NCBI RefSeq assembly: GCF_023168165.1
Contig: NZ_BQYJ01000003.1
Span: 620,001-684,000 of the forward strand
From: Niallia sp. NCCP-28
GTDB taxonomy: Bacteria > Bacillota > Bacilli > Bacillales > Cytobacillaceae
Direction: 5' to 3'
DNA length: 64,000 nt
The translations under genes were made by a program, and so were the position numbers. The notes under the pieces were generated by a model. That model did not search any database and was not told the origin of the DNA. It saw only the letters and a program-made list of their open reading frames with translations. Shown here piece by piece: positions 1 to 7,751 of the stretch (position 1 is its first letter; each line of letters begins with the position of its first letter).

Positions 1-309
1 AACGCCAGTATGGGTGCCAATCGTGGAACGAGGATTAGAAGAAATGGATGACTTCCCTAGAAAAAGAACTAAAGGCATATCCTCTATCTTGATGGCACTA
101 AAATTTGTTTTCATTATATTAGAAAACAAATACTGATACTCAGCTTTAGGCAATAAGGAAACGAGACGCTTCTTGGATTCTTCACCAATGGTTTGACAAA
201 ATGTGGTTTTGCCAGATCCAGACAAACCGGCAATTCCTAACGATTGATCTTCCCGTAAGACGGCATCTAAACAGTTAATATTGTTGACAATTAATTGTTT
301 TACTTTCAT
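1..309 (-). CDS. UvrA-like ABC ATPase, N-terminal fragment (runs off window)
   Basis: The first 103 codons of a gene that continues beyond base 1. The start ATG follows a strong GAGGAGGATATCCG ribosome binding site. The protein has a Walker A motif, GLSGSGKTT, at about residues 28-36 and a SNPRSTIGTHTG stretch near residue 93, which matches the UvrA signature where RSTVGT follows the first zinc-module region. The spacing between the two motifs is similar to UvrA, but the sequence between them has diverged and lacks the usual DQK and Arg-rich segment, so this is probably a UvrA paralogue rather than the repair protein itself. Such paralogues are often linked to antibiotic self-protection or remain uncharacterised. 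The function cannot be settled without the rest of the gene. Confidence 0.7.
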   Translation of the reverse strand, partial: MKVKQLIVNNINCLDAVLREDQSLGIAGLSGSGKTTFCQTIGEESKKRLVSLLPKAEYQYLFSNIMKTNFSAIKIEDMPLVLFLGKSSISSNPRSTIGTHTGV

Positions 310-800
310 CGGATATCCTCCTCATTTTCTAAATCTAGCATTACCATGTTAGCATACCTTCAAATGAATTTGTTTTGTTTTAATTCATTTGATTGTAGAG
401 AAATCAATGAAGTAGAGTTTACTAACCTTAAATAGTCCAGCATTTTTCATTTTGTGACAACTCCTTATTTCGGTATATTTTTTTATCAAAATTAGCTTTT
501 CACAATTTTTTTAGGCAAATATTTTAAATTTATAGCGAAACGATGGGAATAACCATTTGTATCGTTGTTCCTAATCCACTAGTTGCATTGCTCTGTCCCC
601 CGTTCACTTCTACACTAGATACCCTAAGCTGAACCCTCCCTTATCAATCCATAAATCGCTCGAAAATATAAGGGTTTTGATTCTTATATCAGATATCCTA
701 TGTATATTTCGCCAGCCCTTTTTTACATATTTCAAAAATAGAAAAGATTCAATTGCACAATAAATTTCGTTATAATGATATTCTAAGGAGGTGTTTACAT
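310..800. other. Intergenic region, mostly without recognisable genes
   Basis: Apart from the inverted repeat at 361-391 and a TATAAT box at 771-776 just before the small reading frame at 801, nothing convincing is seen here. A 78-codon frame on the minus strand (610-846) lacks a ribosome binding site and has no recognisable family. Confidence 0.5.
361..391. promoter_or_regulatory. 10-bp inverted repeat upstream of UvrA-like gene
   Basis: CAAATGAATT (361-370) and AATTCATTTG (382-391) form a perfect 10-bp inverted repeat with an 11-base spacer, 52 bases upstream of the UvrA-like start codon. There is no T-tract after it in either direction, so it looks more like an operator than a terminator. 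The cognate regulator is unknown. Confidence 0.35.
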
Positions 801-884
801 ATGGAGAATCACTTAAGATTGTCTGGTACTTCTTCCACTCATGCAAAGCCTATTATTGGAAAGGCGATACTTTGCATGGGGTGA
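801..884 (+). CDS. Candidate 27-residue peptide with strong RBS
   Basis: An ATG at 801 is preceded by TAAGGAGG (784-791), close to ideal in sequence and spacing, and by a TATAAT box at 771-776. The frame gives 27 residues beginning MENHLRLSGTSS and ending in a short hydrophobic tail, ILCMG. A 9-bp inverted repeat, CATGCAAAG (840-848) and CTTTGCATG (870-878), lies within the frame and could fold in the mRNA. It sits 89 bases before the CD3324-family gene on the same strand, so it could be a leader peptide, a stand-alone small protein or the start of a decayed gene. No family is recognised. The support is the translation signal, not homology. Confidence 0.35.
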   Translation: MENHLRLSGTSSTHAKPIIGKAILCMG

Positions 885-972
885 AACAAGTAGTTTTATC
901 GCTAAATAAGCTTTTTTGATAGTTTGGCTTTGCACCTTATTTATTCAAAATCCAAATAAGGAGCGGGCGAAA

Positions 973-1242
973 TTGAAATATATGAACGCAAAAAAAGTTT
1001 TACCTGAAAAGCTGATCTTAGAAATCCAAAAGTATATTCAAGGGGAAACCCTTTATATTCCGAAGCAGGAAACTAAACATCAAAAATGGGGATCTGCAAG
1101 CGGCGGAAGGCAGATGCTTGATCGCCGCAACCGTGAAATTAAAGATGCTTTTATTCGTGGCAGCAACATCCAGCAGCTCGCTGCGGAGTATTATCTCTCC
1201 ACTGAAACCATCAAAAAAATCGTGTATTCCCATAAAAAATAG
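973..1242 (+). CDS. CD3324-family small HTH protein
   Basis: An 89-residue protein of the CD3324 family, small basic proteins of Firmicutes with a C-terminal helix-turn-helix resembling Mor-type activators. The family's N-terminal pattern (MKYxNAKxVLPExL followed by EIQKYxQGxxxYIP) is present, as are the RQxLDRRNxEI segment around residues 46-56 and a predicted DNA-recognition helix near residues 66-83. I chose the TTG at 973 because AAGGAG (958-963) is nine bases upstream and the N-terminus then matches the family; an ATG at 982 is also in frame. It is monocistronic, ending at a terminator immediately downstream. The target is unknown. Confidence 0.75.
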   Translation: MKYMNAKKVLPEKLILEIQKYIQGETLYIPKQETKHQKWGSASGGRQMLDRRNREIKDAFIRGSNIQQLAAEYYLSTETIKKIVYSHKK

Positions 1243-1286
1243 AAAAACAGCATGGGTGAAAAATTTTTTATCTGTGCTGTTTTCGT
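1243..1286 (+). terminator. Intrinsic terminator after CD3324-family gene
   Basis: AAAAACAGCA pairs with TGCTGTTTT across a 22-base loop, followed by a T-rich stretch. It ends the CD3324-family transcript and lies about 100 bases upstream of the FusB-like gene. Confidence 0.7.
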
Positions 1287-1386
1287 TTTAGGTAAAAAAC
1301 ATTTCTAAATCATTTTCTCTCTTTTAAAAGTTTATGGCATTTTTTAAAATAGGGGGACAGCAATATAAAAATAGGAGAGATAAATA

Positions 1387-2037
1387 ATGACCGAAACATT
1401 CATTAAAAATGAACAGTTCAATTTTATAAAAAAACAAATTGCTTTGATTAAAGACAGCGCCAAAAAGCATGTACCCCCTACTGTTTTGGATGCGACGATT
1501 GATTTGGCCAATGCCAAAATCTTGGACCTCTTTTCCTATGCCTCATCAGAGCAAATAAATATACTGGATCTTTCCAACCTGAAAACAGATGAGGAGTACG
1601 AGCAATACATTCAGCATATTTCCGCCTTGGTACTGCCTTTTCCATCTATCACAGAGCAGCAGCTGAAAAAAATGTTTCCCAAAAATAAAAAATTAAAGCT
1701 GCCTGATTTATCAGCACTGACCCAAAGTCCTTTCACTTATTTAGGATGGAACGATTTAAGAGCCAATAAAAAATTTATCGTCTATGAGCTGGAAGGAAAA
1801 ATGGTTGGAATGGAAGGGAAAGTGACACCGGCCAGCAAATCTAATTTTTGTTCGATCTGCAATTGTTTTGGCGAGGTTGCCTATTTTTCCACCATAACCA
1901 AAGCAAAAAAAACAAAAAATCCTGATTATTACAAAGCCATCGGCAATCTTATCTGCGCTGACAGCAGCGAATGCAATCAAAAAATAACTAGTGTCGACTA
2001 TTTAGAAAGCTTTTTGTACGATTCACTGGGAATATAA
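1387..2037 (+). CDS. EF-G-binding protein, FusB/FusC family
   Basis: A 216-residue protein with the length and two-domain plan of FusB/FusC (FBP family): a helical N-terminal domain (about 1-120) and a C-terminal treble-clef zinc domain. The likely zinc ligands are Cys155, Cys158, Cys190 and Cys196, in CSIC and ICADSSEC. Known members bind elongation factor G and release it from the ribosome when fusidic acid stalls it, giving resistance; chromosomal copies in bacilli may have a wider role in translation rescue. The ATG follows GGAGAGATAA. It stands alone between two terminators. Fusidic acid resistance is inferred from the family only. Confidence 0.85.
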   Translation: MTETFIKNEQFNFIKKQIALIKDSAKKHVPPTVLDATIDLANAKILDLFSYASSEQINILDLSNLKTDEEYEQYIQHISALVLPFPSITEQQLKKMFPKNKKLKLPDLSALTQSPFTYLGWNDLRANKKFIVYELEGKMVGMEGKVTPASKSNFCSICNCFGEVAYFSTITKAKKTKNPDYYKAIGNLICADSSECNQKITSVDYLESFLYDSLGI

Positions 2038-2109
2038 ATTGTACCTAACCAAAAAAAGAGCCCCGTGTGTTAGAGATGCGACGAAGCGTTTTTTCTTTCA
2101 TGCTGTAGC

Positions 2110-2163
2110 AATAAAGGGCAAAAATCCACTTTACATAGGGAAAGTGGATTTTTGCCCTTTATT
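2110..2163. terminator. Long bidirectional terminator
   Basis: A near-perfect hairpin of about 23 bp (AATAAAGGGCAAAAATCC and its complement) with an 8-base loop, flanked by A and T runs on both sides. It separates the convergent FusB-like gene and the DUF4062 operon. The stop codon of the 51-codon gene lies at its edge. Confidence 0.9.
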
Positions 2164-2317
2164 ATTTGACATACCGCGATGCATGTTTGATATTTGCGAG
2201 TTTATTTTGTAAATTTGCGCGATCCCGCTTCATCTGCTTCAATCGGTTTGTTACAACCTTTTTTCCATACCCTTCTGGAGCGGAGGCAATCAAAATAACA
2301 TTTTCTTTATTATTCAT
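2162..2317 (-). CDS. 51-residue protein coupled to DUF4062 gene
   Basis: The start ATG overlaps the end of the DUF4062 gene (the shared stretch reads ATGAATAA), and GGAGGT lies inside the last codons of that gene, seven bases upstream. This is a typical arrangement for translational coupling. The product is highly basic and hydrophilic after a short N-terminal hydrophobic patch (ILIASAPEG at about residues 8-16), with repeated Lys, Arg and Asn (KKVVTNRLKQMKRDR). The stop lies at the base of a strong terminator, so the gene closes the transcript. No family is recognised. The tight coupling suggests it works with the upstream protein. Confidence 0.6.
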   Translation of the reverse strand: MNNKENVILIASAPEGYGKKVVTNRLKQMKRDRANLQNKLANIKHASRYVK

Positions 2318-3464
2318 GTAGCAGACCTCCAAACAATGTTTTAATAAGATAACAATACGTGTATCCCTTTGATTCCAGTATAGCACTAAAGATATGTTCT
2401 TGGTAAGACTGAAGTTTATATTGATCCCATACCCCCAATAAAGGGAGATGAAAACAAAAAACATAAGAGCCTGCCTTAAATAAAAAATAACAAGTCTTTT
2501 TTTCAAGAGAATAATAAAGCTTTTCATTATTTTCATTATCAAGGTAAGTTTGCACAACATAAGAAGACAAATCTTCTAAAGAAAAGTTCTCGGGTGTAGT
2601 GATGCCATCATATTCTTTGCAGATCATTTGATCATGGATTTTTTCATATACAGTTACTGCATTCGCTTCCATAACCGCCCCAACGGATTCCTGCTGATAT
2701 TTGGTGCGCAGCGATAAGATATCAAATCCATTCATTTGCGAACGCAAAATTGCTAAAAAAGTTCGCCAATTGGAAATTTTCCCTTTATGAAATAAGCTGA
2801 TTAATTCAAGGGATTTTTCATAATAATCGCCAAACACATGAACATATTCCAGACTCTGTTCGATTTCCGAACGAATATTTAAATATTGAAGACTTTCCTT
2901 AAATAAAGAAGACAAATAAGCGGTAATATTGGATACCACTTCTGTGCCAATAGAGCATCGTTCAAAATAAACGCCTTTTTGTTCTGCATCATACAGAAAA
3001 TACCAAACATATGGATCAATTGCCGCCGCTTGTTTATCTGCACATTCCTTGATCAAATCGACCAGAGAATCTGGTTCTTTTCCATATGTGCGGAAAAAGG
3101 CATCTGCTGCCTTTTTGATCGGAGAACGAATTTGCTGGAAATACATATCGAGCACATGATCAAAAACATACACAATCAATCGCTTGTTTTCATGATAGGC
3201 GCGCAAAAATTCAAGGTGCGTCACTGTTTTTCCTTCATCGGCTACCAATGTGCCAGCTTTATCAGCAATAAACAGCAGAAAAACATCACTTTTTGATACA
3301 TATTCTAAACAAGTCTGAATGGAATCTTCATGTATGTATCTCATAGTATCTTCAAATCGGATCGGTTCATGACCAATTCTTTTCACTTCTTCAAATACAG
3401 AGTTTCTTATTGCTGTAAGGGAATCTTGAGCAACAGAGCTAATGAAAATAGTAGTGCGATCCAC
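2310..3464 (-). CDS. DUF4062-domain protein
   Basis: A 384-residue protein starting at GTG behind GGGGGAGGAACTATTC. The N-terminus TTIFISSVAQDS (about residues 4-15), the core strand VFLLFIADKAG and the VTHLEFLRAY segment (about 82-91) are typical of DUF4062, a Rossmann-like domain distantly similar to TIR and SEFIR folds and often found as the N-terminal sensor or effector of larger proteins. The remaining 290 residues are mostly helical with no motif I recognise. It heads a two-gene operon with a 51-residue protein and is driven by an extended -10 promoter close by. A role in defence or stress signalling is conceivable, but only by analogy. Confidence 0.75.
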   Translation of the reverse strand: MDRTTIFISSVAQDSLTAIRNSVFEEVKRIGHEPIRFEDTMRYIHEDSIQTCLEYVSKSDVFLLFIADKAGTLVADEGKTVTHLEFLRAYHENKRLIVYVFDHVLDMYFQQIRSPIKKAADAFFRTYGKEPDSLVDLIKECADKQAAAIDPYVWYFLYDAEQKGVYFERCSIGTEVVSNITAYLSSLFKESLQYLNIRSEIEQSLEYVHVFGDYYEKSLELISLFHKGKISNWRTFLAILRSQMNGFDILSLRTKYQQESVGAVMEANAVTVYEKIHDQMICKEYDGITTPENFSLEDLSSYVVQTYLDNENNEKLYYSLEKKTCYFLFKAGSYVFCFHLPLLGVWDQYKLQSYQEHIFSAILESKGYTYCYLIKTLFGGLLHE

Positions 3465-3501
3465 GAATAGTTCCTCCCCCTTATTCAGTGGTTTTTCTTT
3501 T

Positions 3502-3510
3502 ATTATAACA
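3502..3510 (-). promoter_or_regulatory. Extended -10 promoter for DUF4062 operon
   Basis: On the minus strand TGTTATAAT forms an extended -10 box about 38 bases before the GTG start of the DUF4062 gene. No good -35 is seen, as is common with extended -10 promoters. Confidence 0.5.
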
Positions 3511-3713
3511 CAAAAGGAACATTCGTTCTTATTTTATTTATAAATAAACGCTTTCCCTTTTGCCATGCCCAAAAATGGCTAAACTTATAGAAGAAACCTT
3601 CTAAAGTGGATGGTGAAATTAACTTGAAATTGGATGGTTGATTTTTTTTAAAATTTATTATGATAAAAGAAAGATCATTAGCAAGCGTTAAAAAGGAACT
3701 GGAGATGATGATA

Positions 3714-4166
3714 ATGACATGGACTGTTTTGCTTGTGACACTTCTTATCTGCATAATCAAAGTATTAATGACCTGTCTGCCAACCGGTGTGGTGGAATGG
3801 CTTATCAAAAAATTTGAAATGCATTCAAAGTTAGATGAAAAAAATGCCACAATAACAAAAGCGGGAAAAATTCTGGAAAATAAAGAAAAAAGACAAGTTA
3901 TTGACTGGTTTAATAATGCTACCGTATTGGAGCGCTATACCATCATAGCAGGATATAATGAAAAAAAGTATTTAGAGCCAGAAAACGGCGGCATCCCTCT
4001 AGTGATTTATGCAAAAAGAGGCAGACAAACGCTTAAGATATCCCTTTACAGCTACCATAATCGCATCGATGTAGTCAAACAGCACAAGAAAAAAACAGTG
4101 GCATACAGCTTGCGTTCTGACCATCTTCAAAAACAAGCAATGGTAACAGCAGGCGATTTAGTATAA
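3714..4166 (+). CDS. YfmQ-family membrane-anchored protein
   Basis: A 150-residue protein beginning MTWTVLLVTLL, with one N-terminal membrane segment (about 3-22) followed by a conserved LPTGVVEWLIKKFE stretch and a soluble C-terminal domain rich in Lys and Tyr. The layout and LPTG-containing N-terminus resemble B. subtilis YfmQ, of unknown function. GGAG at 3701-3704 is nine bases before ATG 3714; in-frame ATGs at 3705 and 3708 are alternatives. LPTG here is not a sortase signal because it is near the N-terminus. It is a single gene with terminator-like hairpins downstream. Confidence 0.6.
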   Translation: MTWTVLLVTLLICIIKVLMTCLPTGVVEWLIKKFEMHSKLDEKNATITKAGKILENKEKRQVIDWFNNATVLERYTIIAGYNEKKYLEPENGGIPLVIYAKRGRQTLKISLYSYHNRIDVVKQHKKKTVAYSLRSDHLQKQAMVTAGDLV

Positions 4167-4323
4167 ATTTAGAAAATAGAAATATAATATATATCTCACT
4201 CTATTTATGCATTTACAATCTAAACAAATAAAGTCATTATTTTTTCTAATAATTTCACCTGTTTACACCACTCCACCTATCCAGAATGTATAGGACAACA
4301 CATGAGATATTGGTAAATATATT

Positions 4324-4360
4324 AAAAGGCACGATTCTATTTATTAAGAACCGTGCCTTT
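4324..4360. terminator. Terminator-like hairpin
   Basis: AAAGGCACG and CGTGCCTTT pair around an AT-rich interior. A T-rich flank on the plus side suits termination of the YfmQ-like transcript, and the minus side also carries T residues. Confidence 0.6.
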
Positions 4361-4381
4361 CTTTCGTTTGTCTACAGTCTG

Positions 4382-4402
4382 AAAGAGGATTATGCCTCTT
4401 TT
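4382..4402. terminator. Second short hairpin
   Basis: AAAGAGG and CCTCTTT pair around a 5-base loop, with a T run on the plus side. It lies only 20 bases after the previous hairpin, so the region carries tandem terminators. Confidence 0.55.
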
Positions 4403-4410
4403 TTAAAATT

Positions 4411-4479
4411 TTATTTATTAGAATTAAATTTTTGTTCCTTTTTTAAGGGAACTACAAGTTTTTTCAAAGCCTGATTCAT
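4411..4479 (-). CDS. Possible 22-residue basic peptide
   Basis: A short minus-strand frame, MNQALKKLVVPLKKE and on, is rich in lysine and amphipathic, and is followed directly by the hairpins at 4382-4402 and 4324-4360 acting as terminators in this direction. The RBS (GAAAGAGAT) is weak; a better AGGAGG (4512-4517) precedes an ATG-TCA-TAG mini-frame just upstream. It may be a small peptide gene or chance. Confidence 0.2.
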   Translation of the reverse strand: MNQALKKLVVPLKKEQKFNSNK

Positions 4480-4527
4480 TTTATCTCTTTCTTTCTATGA
4501 CATCTTATGTATCCTCCTTTTTTATTG

Positions 4528-4558
4528 TATGAAACAAGTCTAAATCTTTAGTTTCATA
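4528..4558. promoter_or_regulatory. Inverted repeat upstream of MocR gene
   Basis: TATGAAAC (4528-4535) and GTTTCATA (4551-4558) form a perfect inverted repeat with a 15-base spacer, 145 bases before the MocR-type gene. It could be an operator for that regulator or for a divergent small transcript. Confidence 0.35.
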
Positions 4559-4702
4559 AAAGATGATATTATTATATAATTTTCCTGCAAAATAAAGATT
4601 AAATAAAAGGATAATTAATTTAATTATTGATGTATAAGCTTTTCTATCGTCTATACCGTCGTTTAGTCAAAACAAGCAACATACGAAAGGTGTCGTTCAG
4701 TC

Positions 4703-6142
4703 ATGGAATGGAAGCCAGATAAAACAAGCAAAAAAGCGGTGTATAAGCAGATTGCAGAATATATTGAACAAGGAATTGCAGACGGCACGTTTCCAATTGA
4801 CAAGCCGCTGCCTTCCGAAAGAAAATTAGCAGAACAATATGGATTAAATCGCAGCACGATTGTTGCAGCCTATTCGGAGTTGGAAGCAAACGGATTAATA
4901 GAAAGAAAAAAAGGCAGCGGGACAATAATCAGCAAAGATATTTGGGGGCTTGCAAAAAAAAGAATTCCCAGCTGGAATCGTTATATTGAAAGAGGCTCTT
5001 TTCAGCCTAATATGCCTGTTGTGCAGCGCATACGAAAAGAATCAGAAGAGAAACATCTTATTAATTTTGCCAGTGGAGAACTATCGAAGGAATTGATGCC
5101 AGAAGACTATATTCGCGAAATGATTAGAACAAATGAATTTACCGGCAACTTAGGCTATGATCATCCGCAAGGCAATATCGATCTGCGCACAACAATTGCC
5201 AGGCACGTCAAAAAATATAAACACATCATAACACAGCCAGCTTCTATTTTAATTACTTCCGGAGCACAGCAAGCTATTCATTTGATTATCGAATGTTTAC
5301 TGAAGCCAGGTGACGCTGTTGTGATAGAGGATCCATCCTATCATTATAGTTTGCCGATATTTAAATCAGCAGGACTGAAGGTTTTCCGTCTTTCAGTTGG
5401 CAGAAATGGGATGAATCCAGAAGATTTGATTGAGTTACATAAAAAGCATCAAATTAAAATGATTTTTCTTAATCCGATTTTTCAAAATCCAACAGGAACA
5501 TTATTGTCTCACTATCAGCGAAAAAAAATATTAGATATTTCTTCTGAATTTGGCATCCCGATTATAGAGGACGATCCATACAGCCTTATTTCCTTTACAG
5601 AAGAAAATGCATCCACATTAAAATCATTAGATAAGAATGGAAATGTTTTATATGTCAGTTCGCTGACGAAAATTGCTGCATCCGGATTCAGAATTGGCTG
5701 GATTATAGGACCTACTCCTGTTATTGAAAGACTTGCGGATGCAAAACAGCAGTTTGATTTTGGCCATTCCACCATCTCCCAATGGTTAGGCAACGAGTTT
5801 TTACGTTCCGATTATTTTGATGTGCATATTCAAATGCTGAAGACAGAATTAAAAAAACAAAGAGATGTCATGGCCAATAGTTTGCAGGAATATTTACAAG
5901 AAGAGATAGACTATTATCTTCCTAAAGGGGGAATCCATTTTTGGTGTCATATCAAAAAAGACATAGATGATTTTGAATTGCTGGAACAAGCAATTAAAGA
6001 AGGTGTCATCTATACGCCAAGCCTAACTCTTGGAACCAAAAAGGGCTATATACGGCTGACATATGGACGAGTCAATGCTGAGCAAATACATATAGGCGTA
6101 AAACGATTGGCAAATGCAATCCGCAAAAGCAGCAAGAGATAA
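4703..6142 (+). CDS. MocR/PdxR-type GntR regulator with aminotransferase domain
   Basis: A 479-residue fusion protein. Residues 12-80 form a GntR winged helix (PLPSERKLAEQYGLNRST and GLIERKKGSGT), and residues 115-475 form a fold-type I aminotransferase domain with ITSGAQQAIH (184-193), NPIFQNPTG (257-265), EDDPY (289-293) and the PLP-binding Lys323 in SSLTKI. Members bind PLP or an amino compound and control vitamin B6, GABA, taurine or D-alanine metabolism; which applies here is not visible because no such enzyme lies nearby. The ATG follows AAAGGTGTCGTTCAGTC. The gene stands alone, so its target may be itself or distant. Confidence 0.9.
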   Translation: MEWKPDKTSKKAVYKQIAEYIEQGIADGTFPIDKPLPSERKLAEQYGLNRSTIVAAYSELEANGLIERKKGSGTIISKDIWGLAKKRIPSWNRYIERGSFQPNMPVVQRIRKESEEKHLINFASGELSKELMPEDYIREMIRTNEFTGNLGYDHPQGNIDLRTTIARHVKKYKHIITQPASILITSGAQQAIHLIIECLLKPGDAVVIEDPSYHYSLPIFKSAGLKVFRLSVGRNGMNPEDLIELHKKHQIKMIFLNPIFQNPTGTLLSHYQRKKILDISSEFGIPIIEDDPYSLISFTEENASTLKSLDKNGNVLYVSSLTKIAASGFRIGWIIGPTPVIERLADAKQQFDFGHSTISQWLGNEFLRSDYFDVHIQMLKTELKKQRDVMANSLQEYLQEEIDYYLPKGGIHFWCHIKKDIDDFELLEQAIKEGVIYTPSLTLGTKKGYIRLTYGRVNAEQIHIGVKRLANAIRKSSKR

Positions 6143-6471
6143 TCTGATTGGATTTGAGTGTTAAATGAAAAAAAGAAATTTTAAATAAACAAACAACATG
6201 TTTTAATGAAGATATCTGTCTTCATTGTGCATTAGTTATTGAAGACTTGCTGTCTAACTTAAGGAATATATAGAAAAACAAAAAGCATATTTTATTAAAA
6301 ATCACTTTTCTAAAAGTTTATTGCCTTTTGAATAAAATGAAAAAACGTTTAGGAATGATGAGAAAAAAGAGAAATCTAGGTAGGGAGAAACAAGCCCGTC
6401 AAATCTGCTGGGTTCAACTAACAATCATTAGGGGATGGGGAAACTACCCGATGATTGTTAGTTTATTTTAT
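6143..6471. other. Intergenic region between convergent genes
   Basis: It contains a small hairpin, AATGAAGA and TCTTCATT (6205-6226), and the larger hairpin at 6418-6461. No gene is recognised. Confidence 0.5.
6418..6461. terminator. Hairpin between MocR and DUF3231 genes
   Basis: CTAACAATCAT and ATGATTGTTAG pair, with an inner GGG/CCC pairing. The following TTTATTTTAT on the plus side suits termination of the MocR-type gene. Confidence 0.6.
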
Positions 6472-7497
6472 CTAGCCTTTTCTGTCTGCTGCAAGTGGCG
6501 GCTGCTCCATCCATCCTTTTTCAATCATAATGGTGGCAGCACTCTCGATAAATGCGGAGATTTTTACAAGCGATTTACCGTAAAGCAGTCCAACATCGCG
6601 CCTTCCATTTACTGCAACGGAATTGCCGAATGCTCTAATCTTCATGGAAAACATATCTACCTTATGAAATAGCATCAGTTTATCCGAAAAAGGCGCAAAA
6701 GAAGCGGTTGTCACTAAATCATCAATAAACGATGGGGCTGGCAAACTTTCATTGCTTAGCATTTTCATATAATGTTCAATAGTCGTTGCTGTAAGATTCC
6801 TTCCTCTCACAAACAACTCCCGAATTTTTTCATCCTTTGCGACTTGGGCAAATGCCATAATGAGTGCTTTACTTGTTACATTATTTTCTATATTATCGTA
6901 AAAATGAGCAATTTCTAATGCATGCAAAGGACGTACATGTCCCAAAAAACCATGCAAAAAATCTTGCTGGGCAAATTCCACTTTATCCGGTATGGGAATA
7001 ATGGGAGGCTTTATGATTAATCCTTTCTTCATCAACAGTTCTTTAATCTGATCCATTAAATCCATCGTAGCCTCCATTGCATAGACAAAAAACTCTTTTA
7101 CATCTTTTCTATATACAAGGGGTACAGCTACACTGTAAATGCTTATGCCCGCTTTTGCAGCATATTTCAAGTAATGAACATAAAATGCATCCTCAAATAA
7201 TCTAGGTGCGCCGATATTTACATCTTCTTTGCCAAATCCTTTTGGAATAGGGAAATCTTCCTTTTCAAAAATTTCTTTTGTGCTGTTCATGAATTCTTTA
7301 CATAGCTTTAAAGCATTTTCTAGCAGTGTTTTAATCTCTTCATCTTCTACATGCTGAAGATAATAGCTTAAAATGCATTTTGACATGCTGTTGCCTGTGT
7401 AGGTTGCCCACAGTTTTCCTATTTCTGCAGATGTTAATTTTTCGTGGATGCTTGTTTTAGCTGTTCCTACTTTAATTGGCTTAATCGTTTTCAACAT
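6472..7497 (-). CDS. DUF3231 family protein (tandem domain)
   Basis: A 341-residue all-helical protein with two copies of DUF3231 (about residues 8-165 and 180-338); the copies share the pattern of a start like KLTSAEIGKLW or PDKVEFAQQDFL and a long helical bundle resembling a ferritin-like fold. DUF3231 proteins are common in spore-formers and some are made late in sporulation, but the biochemical role is unknown. I chose the ATG at 7497, giving MLKTIKPIK, because GAGGGAGATGTT sits directly before it. It is monocistronic. Confidence 0.8.
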   Translation of the reverse strand: MLKTIKPIKVGTAKTSIHEKLTSAEIGKLWATYTGNSMSKCILSYYLQHVEDEEIKTLLENALKLCKEFMNSTKEIFEKEDFPIPKGFGKEDVNIGAPRLFEDAFYVHYLKYAAKAGISIYSVAVPLVYRKDVKEFFVYAMEATMDLMDQIKELLMKKGLIIKPPIIPIPDKVEFAQQDFLHGFLGHVRPLHALEIAHFYDNIENNVTSKALIMAFAQVAKDEKIRELFVRGRNLTATTIEHYMKMLSNESLPAPSFIDDLVTTASFAPFSDKLMLFHKVDMFSMKIRAFGNSVAVNGRRDVGLLYGKSLVKISAFIESAATIMIEKGWMEQPPLAADRKG

Positions 7498-7646
7498 AAC
7501 ATCTCCCTCGTTCATATCTTTTAGTGTTTTTCTTCCACATAAAATTTATTCTATATTTGTATTTTCTCCGTAAGAAACCCTTTTAATATGATCTCCTAAT
7601 GAATATTCCTAGTTTATATCCATTAAAAGATCCTCTAACTAAAAAT

Positions 7647-7672
7647 AGTCGGCAAAAAGCTTTTTGCCGACT
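7647..7672 (-). terminator. Terminator of sugar ABC operon
   Basis: AGTCGGCAAAAAGC and its exact complement form a perfect palindrome, followed on the minus strand by TATTTTTAG. It lies 80 bases after the last permease gene. Confidence 0.8.
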
Positions 7673-7751
7673 GATCACAGTTTTTTCATATTTTTTCTAA
7701 AAGAAAAATGCTTCTTTTGTATTTTTTATCCAGATGCTGCTTTAAATCCTT

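Noticed and set aside
610-846. 78-codon minus-strand frame
   Set aside because: No RBS, no recognisable family, and it overlaps the plus-strand 27-codon frame that has an ideal RBS.
2310-3464. Known named anti-phage system
   Set aside because: Only the DUF4062 domain hints at it; no nuclease, NTPase or toxin domain could be recognised, so no system name is given.
4286-4474. 62-codon plus-strand frame
   Set aside because: Spans two terminator hairpins; no RBS.
6328-6672. 114-codon plus-strand frame across the 6418 hairpin
   Set aside because: Overlaps a hairpin and the end of the DUF3231 gene on the other strand; composition is not protein-like.
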